Assembly: GCF_900108315.1 (NCBI RefSeq)
Contig: NZ_FNVB01000002.1
Location: 1,013,103-1,077,102, forward strand
Direction: 5' to 3'
Length of the DNA: 64,000 bases
Source: Saccharopolyspora kobensis
GTDB lineage: Bacteria; Actinomycetota; Actinomycetes; Mycobacteriales; Pseudonocardiaceae
How positions within the stretch are numbered: the first letter of the stretch is position 1; each line of letters opens with the position of its first letter. A model generated the notes under the pieces. It had not been told where the DNA came from. It did not search any database and saw only the letters and a program-made list of their open reading frames with translations. The position numbers and the translations under genes are program-made. Below are positions 25,161 through 33,718 of this stretch, in pieces.

Positions 25161-26051
25161 TCAGGCCCCGAAGTCCCACTTGTGGCCCCAGTAGCTGTCG
25201 GCGGTGATCTCCTCCGCCGTGTAGGAGTTCTGGTCGACCAGCATGCCGTCGCAGCCGACCTCGAGGTCCCAGCCGCCCGGGGTCCGGACGTAGAAGGAGA
25301 CCATCTTGTCGTTGGTGTGGCGGCCCAGCGTGGAAGAGACGTGGAATCCGGCCTCCACCACCCGGTCCAGCGCGCGGCCGACCTGGTCGAGATCTTCCAG
25401 CTCCACCATGATGTGCACCAGGGCGGGCGCCTTGAGATCGGGTGAGGGCAGCAGCGCGAGGCTGTGGTGCCGAGCGTTCACGCCCATGAACCGGAGCCGC
25501 ACGGGGCCGTGCTCCGGCGGGGCGGGCAGCCGGAAAGCACCGCGGGGCAGGAAACCGAGCGTTTCGGCGTAGAAGCGGTAGGCCTCGTCGAGGTCGCTGA
25601 CCGGGACCACGACGTGGCCCAGGCCCAGCTGACCGGTGACGAAGCGGTTGTCGAACTTCGTCGCCACCGGGCTGTGGTCCAGCGCCGGGCCGTGGAAGAT
25701 CTCCAGCGGAGTGCCGCCAGGGGCTTCGAAGGCGATGCCCGCCTCCACCCTGCGGGTGTCGGCTTCCTCCGGCGTCAGCGGTTTCGGGGCGAGCCCGGCT
25801 GCTTCGACGGCGGACTGGACCCGTCGCAGGGCCAGGTGGTCGCGGACCTCCCAGCCCACCGCCTCCACCCTGTCCTCGTCGCCCGGGAGCACCACGATCC
25901 GGCCGATCCGCTCGTCCAGGCGCAGGTAGAGCGCGTCCTCCTCCGGACCGCTGCCTTCGGCGAAACCGATGGTGTCGTGGGCGAACTCGCGCCAGGCTTC
26001 GAGATCGGTGGCGCGGACGCGGACGTAGCCCAACGAGCTGATGTCGGTCAT
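25161..26051 (-). CDS. hsaC: Type I extradiol dioxygenase, HsaC-like
   Basis: The 296-residue two-domain VOC-fold enzyme has the iron ligands of 2,3-dihydroxybiphenyl dioxygenase/HsaC: His146 (LGHVVVPV), His213 (LVHIMVE) and Glu264 (WDLEVGCDG), plus second-sphere His195, His245 and Tyr254. HsaC meta-cleaves the catechol ring A of 3,4-DHSA in steroid breakdown. It sits directly downstream of the HsaA-like oxygenase, 28 bases away, which supports that substrate class over biphenyl. The start GTCATGACC context on the minus strand has a GAGAGGAAG site upstream. Confidence 0.88.
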   Translation of the reverse strand: MTDISSLGYVRVRATDLEAWREFAHDTIGFAEGSGPEEDALYLRLDERIGRIVVLPGDEDRVEAVGWEVRDHLALRRVQSAVEAAGLAPKPLTPEEADTRRVEAGIAFEAPGGTPLEIFHGPALDHSPVATKFDNRFVTGQLGLGHVVVPVSDLDEAYRFYAETLGFLPRGAFRLPAPPEHGPVRLRFMGVNARHHSLALLPSPDLKAPALVHIMVELEDLDQVGRALDRVVEAGFHVSSTLGRHTNDKMVSFYVRTPGGWDLEVGCDGMLVDQNSYTAEEITADSYWGHKWDFGA

Positions 26052-26079
26052 GACTTCCTCTCCAGTGGTGGATCGCGGT

Positions 26080-27264
26080 TCAGATCAGGGCCCGGAGCTG
26101 CTCGGCGGGCTCGATGCCCATCGAGGTCAGGGCGTTCGAGTGGTAGATCGAGCCGGGGATGTGGATGGCGTGCTGGAGGCCGACGTGCGCGTCGCGCCAG
26201 AACCGCTGCACCGCGTTGGTGCGGCGCACCGCGTTGCCGCCGGAGCGGGCGAAGATCTCGTCGACCGCGGACACCGCGCGCCACGCGCACCGGACCTGGT
26301 TGCGGCGCACCGTCGAGCGGTCCTCGAAGGTGATCGGTTCGCCCGCTTCGGCCCGGTCGTGGAGGCGGCTGACGCCGTCGAGCAGCTGCGTGCGGGAAGC
26401 CGCGATCTCCGCTGCCGCCTCGGAGATCGCGTAGAGCGTGTGCGGATCGTCGCGGACCCGGGTGCCCGCCGCCATCACCCGGTCCCGCTGGTACTCCAGG
26501 TGGCAGGCCAGCGCGCCTTCCGCGATGCCGACGACCGCCGAGGTGATGCCCAGCGGGAACATCGTCCAGAACGGCAGCCGGTACACCGTCTCGGTGCGGC
26601 CGGCGCGCTCGGCGGCCAGCTCTCCCCGGGCGACCTCCTCCGAATCGATCGTCCGGTACGCCGGGACGAACGCGCCGTCGACGACGACGTCCTTGCTGCC
26701 GGTGCCGCACAGGCCGATGACGTCCCAGGAGTCGTCGACGATCGTGTAGTCCTGCCGCGGCAGGACCACGTGCAGCACCTTGGACGGCTGGGCGGGCTTG
26801 CCGCCGGCATCGCCGACCAGCGCGCCCAGGAAGACCCAGTCGCAGTGGTCGGTGCCGGAGGAGAACTGCCACCGTCCTTTGAGGACGTAACCGCCGCTGG
26901 TCGGGGTGGCGATGCCGCTGGGCATGTACGGCGAGGCGATCCAGGTGTCCGGGTTCTCGCCCCAGACCTCCTGCTGGAGCTGCCGGTCCATGAGCGCCAT
27001 CTCCCACGGGTGGACCCCGGCCACCCCGCACACCCAGCCGGTCGACCCGCAGGCCTTCGCCACCGCCATCACGGCTTCGGCGAAGTCCCGCGGATGTGCC
27101 GCGTACCCGCCGAAGTCGGTCGGCTGCAGCAGCCGCATGACCCCGGCTTCGCGCACCAGCTTGACGCTCTCGTCCGCGAGCCGGCCCAGCCGCTCGCTGT
27201 CCTCCGCGGTCGCCGCGAGCCGGGCTGCGACCTCTTCCACTCGGCGAACCACCTCGTGCGCCAT
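26080..27264 (-). CDS. hsaA: Flavin-dependent hydroxylase oxygenase component, HsaA-like
   Basis: The 394-residue protein has the acyl-CoA-dehydrogenase-like fold of group D flavin monooxygenases. Segments seen are VMRLLQPTDFGGYAAHP, STGWVCGVAGVHPWEMAL, LKGRWQFSSGTDHCDWVFLG and a C-terminal VQRFWRDAHVGLQHAIHIPG. The length equals that of HsaA, which ortho-hydroxylates the phenolic A ring (3-HSA to 3,4-DHSA) using reduced flavin. No HsaB flavin reductase is encoded in this window. It is the first gene of the hsaA-hsaC-SDR unit and is preceded by an operator at 27362. Confidence 0.88.
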   Translation of the reverse strand: MAHEVVRRVEEVAARLAATAEDSERLGRLADESVKLVREAGVMRLLQPTDFGGYAAHPRDFAEAVMAVAKACGSTGWVCGVAGVHPWEMALMDRQLQQEVWGENPDTWIASPYMPSGIATPTSGGYVLKGRWQFSSGTDHCDWVFLGALVGDAGGKPAQPSKVLHVVLPRQDYTIVDDSWDVIGLCGTGSKDVVVDGAFVPAYRTIDSEEVARGELAAERAGRTETVYRLPFWTMFPLGITSAVVGIAEGALACHLEYQRDRVMAAGTRVRDDPHTLYAISEAAAEIAASRTQLLDGVSRLHDRAEAGEPITFEDRSTVRRNQVRCAWRAVSAVDEIFARSGGNAVRRTNAVQRFWRDAHVGLQHAIHIPGSIYHSNALTSMGIEPAEQLRALI

Positions 27265-27361
27265 GCCCGCACCTCCGGACTGCTCGGACGACCGCCTCCG
27301 CCACCGGTCCGCGGCGGTTCGATGAAGCTAGGACCGACGTGCTGACGGCCCCCACCCCCGC

Positions 27362-27376
27362 TCCCGCTGACCGGGA
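27362..27376 (+). promoter_or_regulatory. Regulon operator site 1 (upstream of hsaA)
   Basis: TCCCGCTGACCGGGA, a perfect TCCCG-N5-CGGGA inverted repeat, ends 98 bases from the hsaA start codon. It is one of eight similar sites in the cluster and the likely target of the IclR regulator encoded at 34902. Confidence 0.65.
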
Positions 27377-27427
27377 CCCGTTCTCCGGCCTCCACCACCG
27401 CACAGCACGCCCGGAACGCTCGGCGGA

Positions 27428-27802
27428 TCACCGGGCGATGCGGACGTCCTCGGGAGACCAGAACGCGCGCATGCCCGTGATCCGGCCCGCTTCGTCGAAG
27501 GTCATCACGTCGATCGGCTCGATCTCGGCGGCACCGTCCGGCAGCTCGGTGCGAACGCGGAAGTGGAACGCCGCGCTGTCCCCGGCGATCCGGAGCGCCA
27601 GCAGCTCGACGTCCTGGCGCATGTTCTCGACAGCGGTGTAGAACTCGGTGATCGCGGCACGCCCGCGGACCGGGTCGCTGCCCACCGGGTCCTCGAGCGT
27701 GGCGTCCGCGGCGTAGAGGGCCGCGACGTCCGCTGCGCTCCCGGTCGCGACAGCCTTCAGGTAGCTCGCCACGGCGTCGCGGATGACCGACTGCTCCGGC
27801 AT
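27428..27802 (-). CDS. ksi: Steroid delta5-3-ketoisomerase
   Basis: The 124-residue SnoaL/NTF2-fold protein keeps the three catalytic residues of ketosteroid isomerase at near-identical positions: Tyr14 (ASYLKAV), Asp38 (ATLEDPVGS) and Asp98 (EPIDVMTFD). The LEDPVGSDP segment is diagnostic. The enzyme moves the C5-C6 double bond of 3-oxo-delta5 steroids to C4. It is the third gene of the kshA unit, 34 bases after the small Cys protein. Its product would feed KstD and KshA. Confidence 0.88.
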   Translation of the reverse strand: MPEQSVIRDAVASYLKAVATGSAADVAALYAADATLEDPVGSDPVRGRAAITEFYTAVENMRQDVELLALRIAGDSAAFHFRVRTELPDGAAEIEPIDVMTFDEAGRITGMRAFWSPEDVRIAR

Positions 27803-27836
27803 GGTTCCTCCTGGTCTCGTCGTACCCGGTGCACCT

Positions 27837-28055
27837 TCACGGCGCGTCCACCTGGAGCTCCCCGCGCCGCACCGCGGTTTCGATGCTGTCGCGCAGCTGC
27901 AGGCACGTCAGCACGCTCGCGCGGTCGGCGGCCGGGTGCTGCGCGAGCTCCGCGCAGCGGTCGGTGTCGGTCGTCCACTGCACTTGCGTGTGGGCCGCGC
28001 TGTTCTTCTTGACCAGCACGCACGTGCCGCAGCTGCGGCAGGACAAGGGCTGCAC
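27837..28055 (-). CDS. Small CxxC protein between kshA and ketosteroid isomerase
   Basis: A 72-residue product starting MQPLSCRSCGTCVLVKKNS. The N-terminal cysteine cluster (C-x2-C-x2-C) followed by VQWTTDTDRC and VLTCLQLRDSI, about five cysteines in all, suggests a metal-binding or redox protein. I recall similar small proteins beside Rieske oxygenases in actinobacteria but no assigned function. It starts 13 bases after the kshA stop and precedes the isomerase gene, so it is embedded in the operon. It may be an electron carrier or oxygenase accessory, which is an inference. Confidence 0.65.
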   Translation of the reverse strand: MQPLSCRSCGTCVLVKKNSAAHTQVQWTTDTDRCAELAQHPAADRASVLTCLQLRDSIETAVRRGELQVDAP

Positions 28056-28068
28056 CTGCTGCCTCCGA

Positions 28069-29235
28069 TCAGACGGTGGGAGCGCTGTCGTCCACGATCA
28101 CGCGGCCGTTGGCCAGGTTGTCGTCGACCTCGGCCTGCCAGAACTCGATCGCGCGCTCGGTGTCGATCTCGAACTCGAACCGCCGGTTCATCTCCGGGGT
28201 CACGTCCTCGACGTCGACGTAGAACTGCTCGTACCAGCGCCGCAGCTGGTAGACCGGCCCGTCCTCCTCGCACAGCAGCGGGTTGTCGATCCGGGCCTTG
28301 TTCTGCCAGATCTCGACGTCCTGCAGGAAGCCCTTCTCGACGCCGGCGGCGAAGCCCTGCGCCATCTGCTCGGCGTCCTCGTCGGACATCCCGTCGGGCT
28401 TCTTGACCATCGCGCCCCACTGCAGCACGAAGCTCGTGGGCGACACCGGGTAGTGGCAGTTGATCAGCACCGTCTCGATCGTCGCCTCACCGGTGTCGCT
28501 CCACAGGTAGTCGATCATGTAGGAGGGCCCGTAGTAGGAGGCGCTCGACCGCAGCGTGCTGTCGTCGCTGTAGTTCGTGCCGATCTTCACGTCCGGCCGG
28601 GCCTTGCTGTGCATCGTCTGGCTGGCGATGTGGCCCTCGAAGACGTTCTTGAAGTAGGTCGGGAACGAGTAGTGGATGTAGAAGAAGTGGGCCATGTCCA
28701 CCACGTTGTCCACGATCTCGCGGCAGTTCGAGCCGTCGATCCGCAGCGAGTTCCACGTCCACGAGGTCCACTCGTCCGAACCCGCGCCGGGGATCTCCGG
28801 GATGGTCACCTCCGGCGGCGGCTGGTTGCCCTGCGGGTCGTTCCACACGAACAGCTGCCCGTTGCGCTCCAGGACGGTCCACGCCTTCGTGCGCGCCCGC
28901 GGCGGCACCCGCCGCGCGTACGGGATGCTCGCGCAGCGCCCGCTGCCCGACCACCGCCAGTCGTGGAACGGGCAGGCGACCTCGTCGCCCTTGACCTCGC
29001 CCCGGCTCAGGTCACCACCCATGTGCGGGCAGTAGGCGTTGAGCACGTTCAGCTTCCCGCCGCCGTCGGCGAACACCACCAGCTTGGTGCCGAAAGCCTC
29101 GATCGCGTGCGGCTTTCCGTCCCGGTAGTCGTCGGCGAGGCCGAGGCAGTGCCAGCCGCGCGCGTAGCGGGTCGGCGGGGCCTCCGCCTCGATCACCCGC
29201 ACCTCGTTCTCATCAGCCGTCCGCGGTGCTGCCAT
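28069..29235 (-). CDS. kshA: 3-ketosteroid 9-alpha-monooxygenase oxygenase component
   Basis: The 388-residue Rieske oxygenase has the 2Fe-2S ligands Cys69/His71 and Cys88/His91 (YCPHMGG and ACPFHDWRW), and the mononuclear iron site in DNVVDMAHFFYIHYSFP (His183, His188). The length and the CPFHDWRW and FFYIHY signatures match KshA. With the KshB reductase it hydroxylates C9 of 3-ketosteroids, leading to B-ring opening. KshB is not in the window. The ATG at 29235 follows GGAGGAG. It leads the kshA-CxxC-ksi unit. Confidence 0.9.
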   Translation of the reverse strand: MAAPRTADENEVRVIEAEAPPTRYARGWHCLGLADDYRDGKPHAIEAFGTKLVVFADGGGKLNVLNAYCPHMGGDLSRGEVKGDEVACPFHDWRWSGSGRCASIPYARRVPPRARTKAWTVLERNGQLFVWNDPQGNQPPPEVTIPEIPGAGSDEWTSWTWNSLRIDGSNCREIVDNVVDMAHFFYIHYSFPTYFKNVFEGHIASQTMHSKARPDVKIGTNYSDDSTLRSSASYYGPSYMIDYLWSDTGEATIETVLINCHYPVSPTSFVLQWGAMVKKPDGMSDEDAEQMAQGFAAGVEKGFLQDVEIWQNKARIDNPLLCEEDGPVYQLRRWYEQFYVDVEDVTPEMNRRFEFEIDTERAIEFWQAEVDDNLANGRVIVDDSAPTV

Positions 29236-29309
29236 GAGGAACTCCTCCGACTCCGTAGCGTGGACCCGCCTCAATGGTGAGAAGTCCGGGCCACCCGGAA
29301 CAGGCCCTC

Positions 29310-29324
29310 TCCCGCTCAACGGGA
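29310..29324 (+). promoter_or_regulatory. Regulon operator site 2 (upstream of kshA)
   Basis: TCCCGCTCAACGGGA, identical to the site at 33704, lies 75 bases upstream of the kshA start codon. Confidence 0.65.
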
Positions 29325-29345
29325 CCGACGCCCGCGGCCAGTTCC

Positions 29346-29391
29346 CGCGATTTCAATGGAAATCCAACGTCTGATTTCCATTGACATCGCG
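29346..29391. promoter_or_regulatory. Large inverted repeat with TGGAAAT/ATTTCCA core
   Basis: CGCGATTTCAATGGAAAT and CGCGATGTCAATGGAAAT (the latter as reverse complement) form 18-bp arms with one mismatch around a 10-base loop. The core TGGAAAT...ATTTCCA equals the half-sites of the E. coli IclR box but at wider spacing. It is AT-rich in a GC-rich region. It could be a second operator for kshA or a terminator for the upstream SDR gene; no T tract follows. Confidence 0.55.
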
Positions 29392-29473
29392 CAGAACACC
29401 CGCAGGCGTCGGCGCGTCGGACGCCGACATGCCGTGAGTCGGGAGCAGCGGCGTCGCCGAGCGGGAGGGCGGG

Positions 29474-30247
29474 TCAGTCGAGGGAACCGAGGCGATCGCT
29501 GGCCGTGACCCCGCCGTCGACGAAGACCGTGCTGCCCGTGACGAAACCGGCCTCGGCGCTGAGCAGGAAGCGGACGACGGATGCGACCTCCTCCGGCTGC
29601 CCGACGCGACCGAGCATCGCGTCACCGCGCATCCGCGCCCCGCGGCGGGCATCGGCGAGGCTGCGGCGGAGCATCGGCGTCTCGATGTAGCCCGGGCAGA
29701 CCGCGTTCACCCGGACCCCCGAGCGACCGAGCTGCGCGGCCAGCGACCGCGTCAGCCCGAGGAGTCCGGCCTTGGAGGCGCTGTAGGACGGGATGTCCGC
29801 CTGCCCGAGCGTGGCGTTGATGGACGAGATCGCCACCACGGCCGAGTCCGGCAACGCGATCAGGTCCTCGGCGAGCGCGGCGGTCCCGTAGGCGAAGGCC
29901 GTGAGGTTGACGTCGAAGACGCGCTGCCACGCCGCCAGCGGGACCTCCGTCATCGGCGTCGAGTCGACGATCCCGGCGCAGTGCACGAAACCGCCTATCC
30001 TGCCGACGATTCGGCGCGCCTCGGCCAGCGCGTCGTCGTACCGGGACACGTCGGCGACGTCGATCCCGGTCGCGACGACCGGCACGCCGCCTGCCCGCTC
30101 GATCTGCTCCGCGACGGCCGCCACACCGCGTTCGTCGCGGTCCCACAGGACCGCTGGTCGCCCGCCGGCGGCCAGGGCGCGAGCGCAGGCAGCACCGATC
30201 CCGGAAGCGGCGCCGGTGATCAGCACGGGTGTGTTCGGCGAAGACAT
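29474..30247 (-). CDS. SDR family dehydrogenase (downstream of kstD-like gene)
   Basis: The 257-residue SDR has GAASGIGAACA (cofactor motif), CAGIVDS, the catalytic Ser in ISSINA, YSASKAG and the C-terminal TGSTVFVDGGVTA. It starts 15 bases after the stop of the first KstD-like gene, so they are co-transcribed. A hydroxysteroid dehydrogenase role (for example at C3, C12 or C17) is likely from context, but sequence alone does not fix the position or stereochemistry. Confidence 0.85.
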   Translation of the reverse strand: MSSPNTPVLITGAASGIGAACARALAAGGRPAVLWDRDERGVAAVAEQIERAGGVPVVATGIDVADVSRYDDALAEARRIVGRIGGFVHCAGIVDSTPMTEVPLAAWQRVFDVNLTAFAYGTAALAEDLIALPDSAVVAISSINATLGQADIPSYSASKAGLLGLTRSLAAQLGRSGVRVNAVCPGYIETPMLRRSLADARRGARMRGDAMLGRVGQPEEVASVVRFLLSAEAGFVTGSTVFVDGGVTASDRLGSLD

Positions 30248-30262
30248 GGTGCTCCTCGTGGG

Positions 30263-31795
30263 TCAGCGGGTGAGCATGTCCAGCGCGGCGAGGTGGCTGA
30301 ACACCATGCAGGACCCGATCGGGTTGCCCCCGCCCGGATACGTGGTCCCGCTGACCGCGGCCATCGAGTTGCCCGCGGCGTACAGGCCGGGGATCACCTC
30401 GCCCGAGGTGCTGAGCACCCGGGCACGCGCATCGGTGCGCAGACCGCCCTTGGTGCCGAGATCGGAGAGGCCGAAGGCCGCGGCGTGGAACGGGCCCTTC
30501 TCTATCGGCACCAGCGGGGAGCCCCCATCCGCGAACGACCGGTCGTAGGGCTCGTCACCCCGGTGGAAGTCCTCGTCGGTCCCGGCGGTCGCGAAACCGT
30601 TGAACCGGGCCACGGTCCGCTCCAGGTTCTCCGCGGGAACACCGATCTTCTCCGCGAGTTCGGCCAGCGTGCCCGCGCTGAACCACAGCCCGGCGTCGAC
30701 GTAGTCAGCCGTCTCCCCCATCGGGACGCTCGTCGAGCGCACCGGCGGCCGCTCGCCCTCGCGGTCGTCGTAGATCATCCAGAACGGCAGCGCCATCCGG
30801 CCCGCGCCGAGGCGGTCGAGGACGGCGCGGCCGATCCGGTCGTACGGCCAGGACTCGTTGACGAAGCGCTCGCCCGCGCCGTCGACGAAGATGCCGCCGG
30901 TGAACCACAGCGAGAACGTCGAGGTCCCGTCCGGGTGGGTGATGCCCGGCGACCACCAGGCCTCCGCCATCAGGTCGGTGCCCGCGCCGACGTCGATCCC
31001 GGCCCGGATCGCCTTGCCCAGGTTCTCCGCCGGCCCCATCGTGTCCCGCGCCGCGCCCGGCACCCCGTGCTCGGTCCGCATCGCCTGGTTGCGCTCGAAC
31101 CCGCCGGAGGCGATCAGCACGCCGCGCCGCGCGCGGATCCGCCGTCGCTCACCGCCCTCCTCGACCACCGCGCCGATCACGCCGCCGTCGGAGGTCAGCA
31201 GCTCGTCGCACACCGATCCGCGCCGCAGCCGGGCGGAGTCCTGCTTGGACAGCGCGAGCAGCAGCCTGCCGATCAGCGCCTGGCCGCCGACGAGCAGGTC
31301 GGGCAGCGGTGCGCCCGCCCGGTCGACGTCCACCGGTGGCCGGAGCTGCTCCCGCAGCGAGCCGATCCGCTCCGGCCGCATCGGCATCGGCATGATGTGC
31401 CTGCCGGTCGCGCTGGCTCCCGGCGCCGACCCGTAGTAGTCCGGCCAGGGGTAGACGATGAACTCGAAGTCGTCGTCCTCCTCCAGGTAGTCGACCAGTC
31501 GGGCACCGTTGTCCAAGAACGCGTCCTGCAGCTCGCGGGGCGTGCGGTCGCCCACCACCGCTCGGTAGTAGGTCTTCGCCTCCTCCGGGGTGTCCTGGTC
31601 GCCGGCCCGCTTGAGCACGGCGTTGCCCGGGAACCACAGTCCGCCGCCGGAATACGCCGTGGTGCCGCCGAACTTGTCGGCCGCCTCGACCACCAGCACC
31701 GAAAGCCCCTCGCGGGCCGCCGTGTACGCCCCGGTCAGCGCGCCGCCGCCGGAACCGACCACCAGCACGTCGCACTCGTCGTCCCAGATCGCCAT
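30263..31795 (-). CDS. kstD: FAD-dependent 3-ketosteroid dehydrogenase-like protein 1
   Basis: The 510-residue flavoprotein opens with DVLVVGSGGGALTGAYTA (FAD-binding glycines) and KFGGTTAYSGGGLWFP, and ends with GLYAAGNSMAAVSG and TTYPGGGNPIGS, the YPGxG signature at the KstD active site. The family comprises delta1- and delta4-3-ketosteroid dehydrogenases that desaturate ring A. The ATG at 31795 (MAIWDDECDVL) is chosen over a frame to 31927 because the latter overlaps the operator and lacks similarity. The ribosome site is weak. It is followed by an SDR. Confidence 0.85.
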   Translation of the reverse strand: MAIWDDECDVLVVGSGGGALTGAYTAAREGLSVLVVEAADKFGGTTAYSGGGLWFPGNAVLKRAGDQDTPEEAKTYYRAVVGDRTPRELQDAFLDNGARLVDYLEEDDDFEFIVYPWPDYYGSAPGASATGRHIMPMPMRPERIGSLREQLRPPVDVDRAGAPLPDLLVGGQALIGRLLLALSKQDSARLRRGSVCDELLTSDGGVIGAVVEEGGERRRIRARRGVLIASGGFERNQAMRTEHGVPGAARDTMGPAENLGKAIRAGIDVGAGTDLMAEAWWSPGITHPDGTSTFSLWFTGGIFVDGAGERFVNESWPYDRIGRAVLDRLGAGRMALPFWMIYDDREGERPPVRSTSVPMGETADYVDAGLWFSAGTLAELAEKIGVPAENLERTVARFNGFATAGTDEDFHRGDEPYDRSFADGGSPLVPIEKGPFHAAAFGLSDLGTKGGLRTDARARVLSTSGEVIPGLYAAGNSMAAVSGTTYPGGGNPIGSCMVFSHLAALDMLTR

Positions 31796-31837
31796 GGGAG
31801 CACGATGCTCGCCGGACGCCCCGTCGTGGCGGGCCGG

Positions 31838-31852
31838 TCCCACTGACCGGGA
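31838..31852 (+). promoter_or_regulatory. Regulon operator site 3 (upstream of kstD-like 1)
   Basis: TCCCACTGACCGGGA, one change from the perfect arm, ends 43 bases upstream of the KstD-like ATG. Confidence 0.6.
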
Positions 31853-31936
31853 GAGCAGGTCTTCGGGAGAAGTCCGCCGACCGCGCGCACGCCGACCGGG
31901 CCCGAGGTCGAGGGGGCCGTTCGCCACTCGCTGTCG

Positions 31937-33631
31937 TCAACCTTGACTTGCGGCGTGCTTCGCCGCCACGTTGCCGAAGACCAGCCCCTGGCCGATGGTC
32001 GCTCCGGCGCCCGGGTAGGTGGCGCCGAAGGCGTTGGCCGCGGTGTTGCCGATCGCGTAGAGCCCGCCGATCGGGGATCCGTCGGGCCGAAGCACGCGCC
32101 CGCGACCGTCCGCGCGCAGGCCACCGCAGGTACCGAGGTCGCCGAGGATGATCCGCACCGCGTACAGCGGGCCGTTCAGCGGGCGCAGGTTCGGGTTCGG
32201 CGTGACGGTCGGGTCGCCGTAGTAGCGGTCGTACGCGCTGGCTCCGCGGTGGAAGTCGTCGTCCACACCCGCTGCGGCCAGTTCGTTGAACCGGCGCAGG
32301 GTCGCGACGAAGTCCGCTTCCGGCAGCCCCGCTCGACGCGCCAGGTCCGCCGGGTCGTCCGACCGGTGCGCGATGCCGGCCTCGTACCAGCGATCCGGCA
32401 GCGCCATCCGCGGGAACAGCCCGCCCGCGTAGACGTAGCTGTTGCGGTAGCGCTGGTCGAACACCATCCACATCGGCCCGACCGCGTCGCCGGAGCGCTC
32501 CCGTTCCAGCACTCGCTGGCCGAAGCTCATGTAGTCGGTGGACTCGTTGCCGAACCGGTTTCCGCGCCCGTCGACGATGAGCGATCCCGGCAGCGACCGC
32601 TCGGCGAGCAGGACCGACGGCGCCCCACCGGGCAGCGGTGCGACGGCGGGGAACCACCACGCCTGGTCCATCAGGTCGATGTCGGCCCCGGCTTGCTGAC
32701 CGATCCGGATGGCATCGCCGGTGTTGCCCTTGTTGCCCAGGCTCCAGCCGGGTTCGAGCGCCTCCGACTGGAACTCCTTGCGCCACGCGATGTCGTGGTC
32801 GAAACCGCCGGCGGCGAGCACGACGCCGCGCCGGGCCCGCACCGTCACCTCGCGCCCGCCCTGCTCCAGCACCACTCCCGTCACCCGGCCGTCCTCCGCG
32901 GTCAACCGCTGCAGGGCGGTCCGCGTCCACACCGGGATCCCGGCCCGGAGCACTCCTGCGTACAGTCCCGCGGCGAGCGCCTGGCCTCCCGCGACGTACT
33001 CGCGGCCGAGGAGCTTCCCGCCGATGCCCTGCGCCATCCGCAGCGCCACCCGCGGAACGCCGCGGCTCGGCACCCGGGCCATGAGGTTCATCCACTTGTA
33101 GTCGTAACCGGTGATCGGCATCGGCACCGGCGACTTCAGCGCCGAGGAACGGAGCCGGGCGCGTTCGGCGCCCAGCGTCGCGACGTCGAAGGGCTTGCAC
33201 TCGCAGCTGCGGCCGGCAGCGACGCCGCCGGGCAGTTCCGGGTGGTAGTCGGAGTAGCCCTTGCTCCACATGAAGCGCATCGACGTGGTGCGCTGCAGCA
33301 TCCGGATCGTCTCGTCGCCGTGGCGCAGGAAGCTCTCCCACCGCTCGTCCGGCGAGGTGCCGCGGACCACGGAACGCAGGTACGCCTCGGCGCGCTCGGG
33401 CGAGTCGACCGCGCCTTCCTCCGCCAGCAGCGAGCTCGCCGGGATCCAGAACGCGCCACCGGACAGGGCCGTCGAGCCGCCGACGTGGTCGGTCTTCTCG
33501 ACGATCAGGACGTCGAGGCCCTGCTCGTGCCCGGCGAGCGCGGCGGCCATCCCGGTGCCGGAACCGATCACGACCAGGTCGACTGCCGCATCCCGCGCGG
33601 GAGTGGGCGCGGGCGGTGTGCTCGTTGGCAT
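31937..33631 (-). CDS. kstD: FAD-dependent 3-ketosteroid dehydrogenase-like protein 2
   Basis: The 564-residue flavoprotein has VDLVVIGSGTGMAAALAG (FAD site), HVGGSTALSGGAFWIP, and the C-terminal FGATYPGAGATIGQGLVFG, closer than the first paralogue to classic KstD (YPGxGxTIG). It likely introduces a double bond into ring A of 3-ketosteroids. It differs widely from the neighbouring copy, so the two probably have different substrates (delta1 versus delta4, or different side chains). It has its own upstream operator at 33704. Confidence 0.88.
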   Translation of the reverse strand: MPTSTPPAPTPARDAAVDLVVIGSGTGMAAALAGHEQGLDVLIVEKTDHVGGSTALSGGAFWIPASSLLAEEGAVDSPERAEAYLRSVVRGTSPDERWESFLRHGDETIRMLQRTTSMRFMWSKGYSDYHPELPGGVAAGRSCECKPFDVATLGAERARLRSSALKSPVPMPITGYDYKWMNLMARVPSRGVPRVALRMAQGIGGKLLGREYVAGGQALAAGLYAGVLRAGIPVWTRTALQRLTAEDGRVTGVVLEQGGREVTVRARRGVVLAAGGFDHDIAWRKEFQSEALEPGWSLGNKGNTGDAIRIGQQAGADIDLMDQAWWFPAVAPLPGGAPSVLLAERSLPGSLIVDGRGNRFGNESTDYMSFGQRVLERERSGDAVGPMWMVFDQRYRNSYVYAGGLFPRMALPDRWYEAGIAHRSDDPADLARRAGLPEADFVATLRRFNELAAAGVDDDFHRGASAYDRYYGDPTVTPNPNLRPLNGPLYAVRIILGDLGTCGGLRADGRGRVLRPDGSPIGGLYAIGNTAANAFGATYPGAGATIGQGLVFGNVAAKHAASQG

Positions 33632-33703
33632 CGACGTCTCCTCGGCGTGGTGCTGGCGTTCGACGGCATCGCACCACTGCTCTCACCTGCGGTGCAGCGT
33701 TCC

Positions 33704-33718
33704 TCCCGCTCAACGGGA
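33704..33718 (+). promoter_or_regulatory. Regulon operator site 4 (upstream of kstD-like 2)
   Basis: TCCCGCTCAACGGGA, perfect arms, lies 73 bases upstream of the second KstD-like gene. It also overlaps the last codons of the preceding SDR gene. Confidence 0.65.

Noticed and set aside
29381..29386. TTGACA as a -35 element on the plus strand
   Set aside because: No matching -10 follows at 16-18 bases and no plus-strand gene starts nearby; it is part of the inverted repeat.
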